Origin: Spiribacter sp. 2438
Lineage (GTDB): Bacteria > Pseudomonadota > Gammaproteobacteria > Nitrococcales > Nitrococcaceae
Length of the DNA stretch: 64,000 nucleotides
Direction of reading: 5' to 3'
Assembly: GCF_009676705.1 (NCBI RefSeq)
Contig: NZ_CP046046.1
Location: 1,240,001 to 1,304,000 of the forward strand
The notes beneath the pieces were generated by a model. It was not told the DNA's origin, did not search any database, and saw only the letters and a program-made list of their open reading frames with translations. Of this stretch, positions 62,393 through 64,000 are shown one piece after another; the stretch's first letter is position 1; each line of letters opens with the position of its first letter. The position numbers were made by a program, and so were the translations under genes.

Positions 62393-64000
62393 GCTGATCG
62401 GGGTTCGTCCAGCAACCCTTTGACGATGGCGTAGCAAGCCACCAACAGCACCAGCGTAAACGGCAGCCCCGCGGACACCGCCATGGCCTGCAGGGCAACC
62501 AGGCCGCCGCCCAGCAGCAGGGCAATGGCGATGGCGCCCTCGATGATCGCCCAGAACATCCGCTGCGGCTTCGGTGCGTCCACCTTGCCACCGGCGGTGA
62601 TGGCATCGATGACCAGCGAGCCGGAGTCGGACGAGGTCACGAAGAACACAATCACCAGGAAGATGGCGATCACCGAGGTGATCAGCGACAGCGGCAGGTT
62701 GGCCAGCATCTCGAAGAGCTGCAGATCACCCCCCGCCGCGGCCACGCCATCCAGCCCCAGGTTGACCACCTGGTTGATGGCCGTCCCGCCCAGCGCCGTC
62801 ATCCACAGCACCGAGACCAGCGTTGGAATGATCAGCACGGCGATCAGGAACTCGCGCACGGTCCGGCCGCGGCTCACCCGGGCGATGAACATGCCCACGA
62901 ACGGTGACCAGGAGATCCACCAGGCCCAGTAAAAGGCCGTCCAGCCCTGGGAGAAATTGGCATCTTCCCGACCAAAGGGATTGGAGAGCGCCGGCAGATG
63001 GGTGAAGTAGGAAACCAGGTACTCAAAAAAGCCGGTAAGGATAAAAAGGGTCGGCCCGACGATGATGACGAACAGCAACAGCAGACCCGCCAGCACCATG
63101 TTGATCTGGGAGAGCCGCTGCACCCCCTTCTCCACACCCAGCGCCACCGAGCCCAGTGCCACAACGGTAATGGCAATGATCAGCAGCACCATATTGGTGT
63201 CGGTGGGCTCAACCCCGAAGAGATAGGAAAGACCCGCCGTTGCCTGCTGAGCCCCCAGGCCCAGGGAGGTGGCGAGCCCGAACAGGGTGGCAAATACCGC
63301 CAGCACGTCAACCACGTGGCCCGGCCAGCCCCAGACCCGCTCACCAAGGATCGGGTAGAACACCGAGCGCATGGTCAGCGGCAGGCCCTTGTTAAAGGAA
63401 AAGAGCGCCAGCGCCAGTGCCACCACCGCATAAATCGCCCACGGATGGATCCCCCAGTGGAAAATGGTGGAGGCCATGCCCAGGGAAATGGCGGCGCTCT
63501 GATCCCCCGCGGCGGCGCCGAGCGGTGCCCAGTCGGTGCGAACCCCGTCTTCAAAGGCGGTGCCCCCCATCGCCGTGCCGTAATGGCTCAGGGGCTCCGA
63601 GACACCAAAATACATCAGGCCAATGCCCATGCCGGCGGCGAACAGCATGGCGAACCAGCCCGCGTAACTGAAATCCGGTGTCGCCTCCTGGCCCCCCAGC
63701 CGCACCTTGCCCAGCGGGGTAAAGATCAGTCCCAGGGTCAGCAGCAAAAAGACATTGGCACCGGCAATGAAAAACCAGGACATATTGCCGGTCAGCCAGT
63801 CCCGCAGGCCCTGGAACAGCGGCGCGACCTCGTTCTGCAACGCCAGAGTCACAATGACAAATAGCAGAATCACCAGTGCCGAGAAGGTGAACACCTTGCC
63901 GTGCAGGTCAATGTCAACGCCCAGGGGCGCCGCCGCGACATTGTCCTGGCCAATGACGTAATCGGTGTCAATCAGGTTGGCCGCGCCCTCGGGGGCGGGA
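62389..64000 (-). CDS. BCCT-family transporter (partial, start outside window)
   Basis: At least 537 codons lie in the window; the frame stays open to base 64000, with the family leader TDYVIGQDNVAAAPLGVDI before the first helix, so the GTG at 63894 is not the start. It has twelve or so helices. The substrate-site tryptophans are in WGIHPWAIYAVV and the family segment FYWAWWISWSPFVGMFIARVS is intact. Members take up glycine betaine, choline or related osmolytes; osmoprotection fits a halophile, but the substrate is not set by the sequence. Confidence 0.93.
   Translation of the reverse strand, partial: PAPEGAANLIDTDYVIGQDNVAAAPLGVDIDLHGKVFTFSALVILLFVIVTLALQNEVAPLFQGLRDWLTGNMSWFFIAGANVFLLLTLGLIFTPLGKVRLGGQEATPDFSYAGWFAMLFAAGMGIGLMYFGVSEPLSHYGTAMGGTAFEDGVRTDWAPLGAAAGDQSAAISLGMASTIFHWGIHPWAIYAVVALALALFSFNKGLPLTMRSVFYPILGERVWGWPGHVVDVLAVFATLFGLATSLGLGAQQATAGLSYLFGVEPTDTNMVLLIIAITVVALGSVALGVEKGVQRLSQINMVLAGLLLLFVIIVGPTLFILTGFFEYLVSYFTHLPALSNPFGREDANFSQGWTAFYWAWWISWSPFVGMFIARVSRGRTVREFLIAVLIIPTLVSVLWMTALGGTAINQVVNLGLDGVAAAGGDLQLFEMLANLPLSLITSVIAIFLVIVFFVTSSDSGSLVIDAITAGGKVDAPKPQRMFWAIIEGAIAIALLLGGGLVALQAMAVSAGLPFTLVLLVACYAIVKGLLDEPRSA

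Noticed and set aside
1-64000. CRISPR arrays, rRNA genes, replication origin
   Set aside because: No regularly spaced repeats, no 16S/23S/5S segments and no DnaA-box cluster were seen.

Overview
The window is chromosomal DNA from a GC-rich gammaproteobacterium. The gene order rpoE-rseA-rseB-degP-lepA-lepB-rnc-era-recO-pdxJ-acpS, the sdhCDAB operon with sdhE and ygfX, and the frameshifted prfB next to lysS are all gammaproteobacterial. The acidic, high-GC proteins and a BCCT-family transporter suggest a halophilic or haloalkaliphilic member, perhaps of the Ectothiorhodospiraceae (Spiribacter or Alkalilimnicola relatives). That placement is inference; no rRNA gene is present to test it.

Layout. 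1-5876: a manganese/iron-type ABC importer on the minus strand, divergent from mntR, which leads a short operon with a DUF411 protein, a 2OG-Fe(II) oxygenase and a membrane methyltransferase. A clear MntR-type palindrome lies between them. 5852-6040: tRNA-Ser(CGA), with a second copy of its 3' end lying at the end of the methyltransferase gene. 6140-12519: a HAD-IIA protein, a proline-racemase-family enzyme with unusual active-site residues, an MDR oxidoreductase, tadA and two tandem mgtE genes.

12580-24472 is an island of foreign character at the 3' end of guaA. One end carries a diverged second copy of the last ~60 codons of guaA. The other end abuts the intact host guaA. Inside are (a) a minus-strand c-di-GMP module: a PhnD-like periplasmic binding protein, a membrane GGDEF-EAL enzyme and a TackOD1 zinc-ribbon protein split by an in-frame stop; (b) fused fragments of ubiH and a homocysteine methyltransferase gene; (c) a complete pgaABCD operon for poly-N-acetylglucosamine export; (d) remnants of two toxin-antitoxin pairs. 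No integrase is visible. PNAG synthesis in characterised systems is activated by c-di-GMP through PgaC/PgaD, so (a) and (c) plausibly form one signal-to-biofilm unit. This is the best candidate for an undescribed system in the window.

24470-64000 is conserved core: guaBA, xseA, a 1162-residue Nfn-like flavin/Fe-S fusion protein, the era/rnc/lepBA block, the sigma-E operon, succinate dehydrogenase with its assembly factors SdhE and DUF1674, ygfZ, lysS, prfB, hrpA, a phosphodiesterase, thrH, a Bax-inhibitor family protein, an ExbB-ExbD-ExbD-TonB operon, cysB, a DUF294 nucleotidyltransferase-like regulator with an exonuclease, and a BCCT transporter cut by the window edge. Many genes overlap by 4 bases, and long antisense reading frames are common because of the base composition; these were left out.
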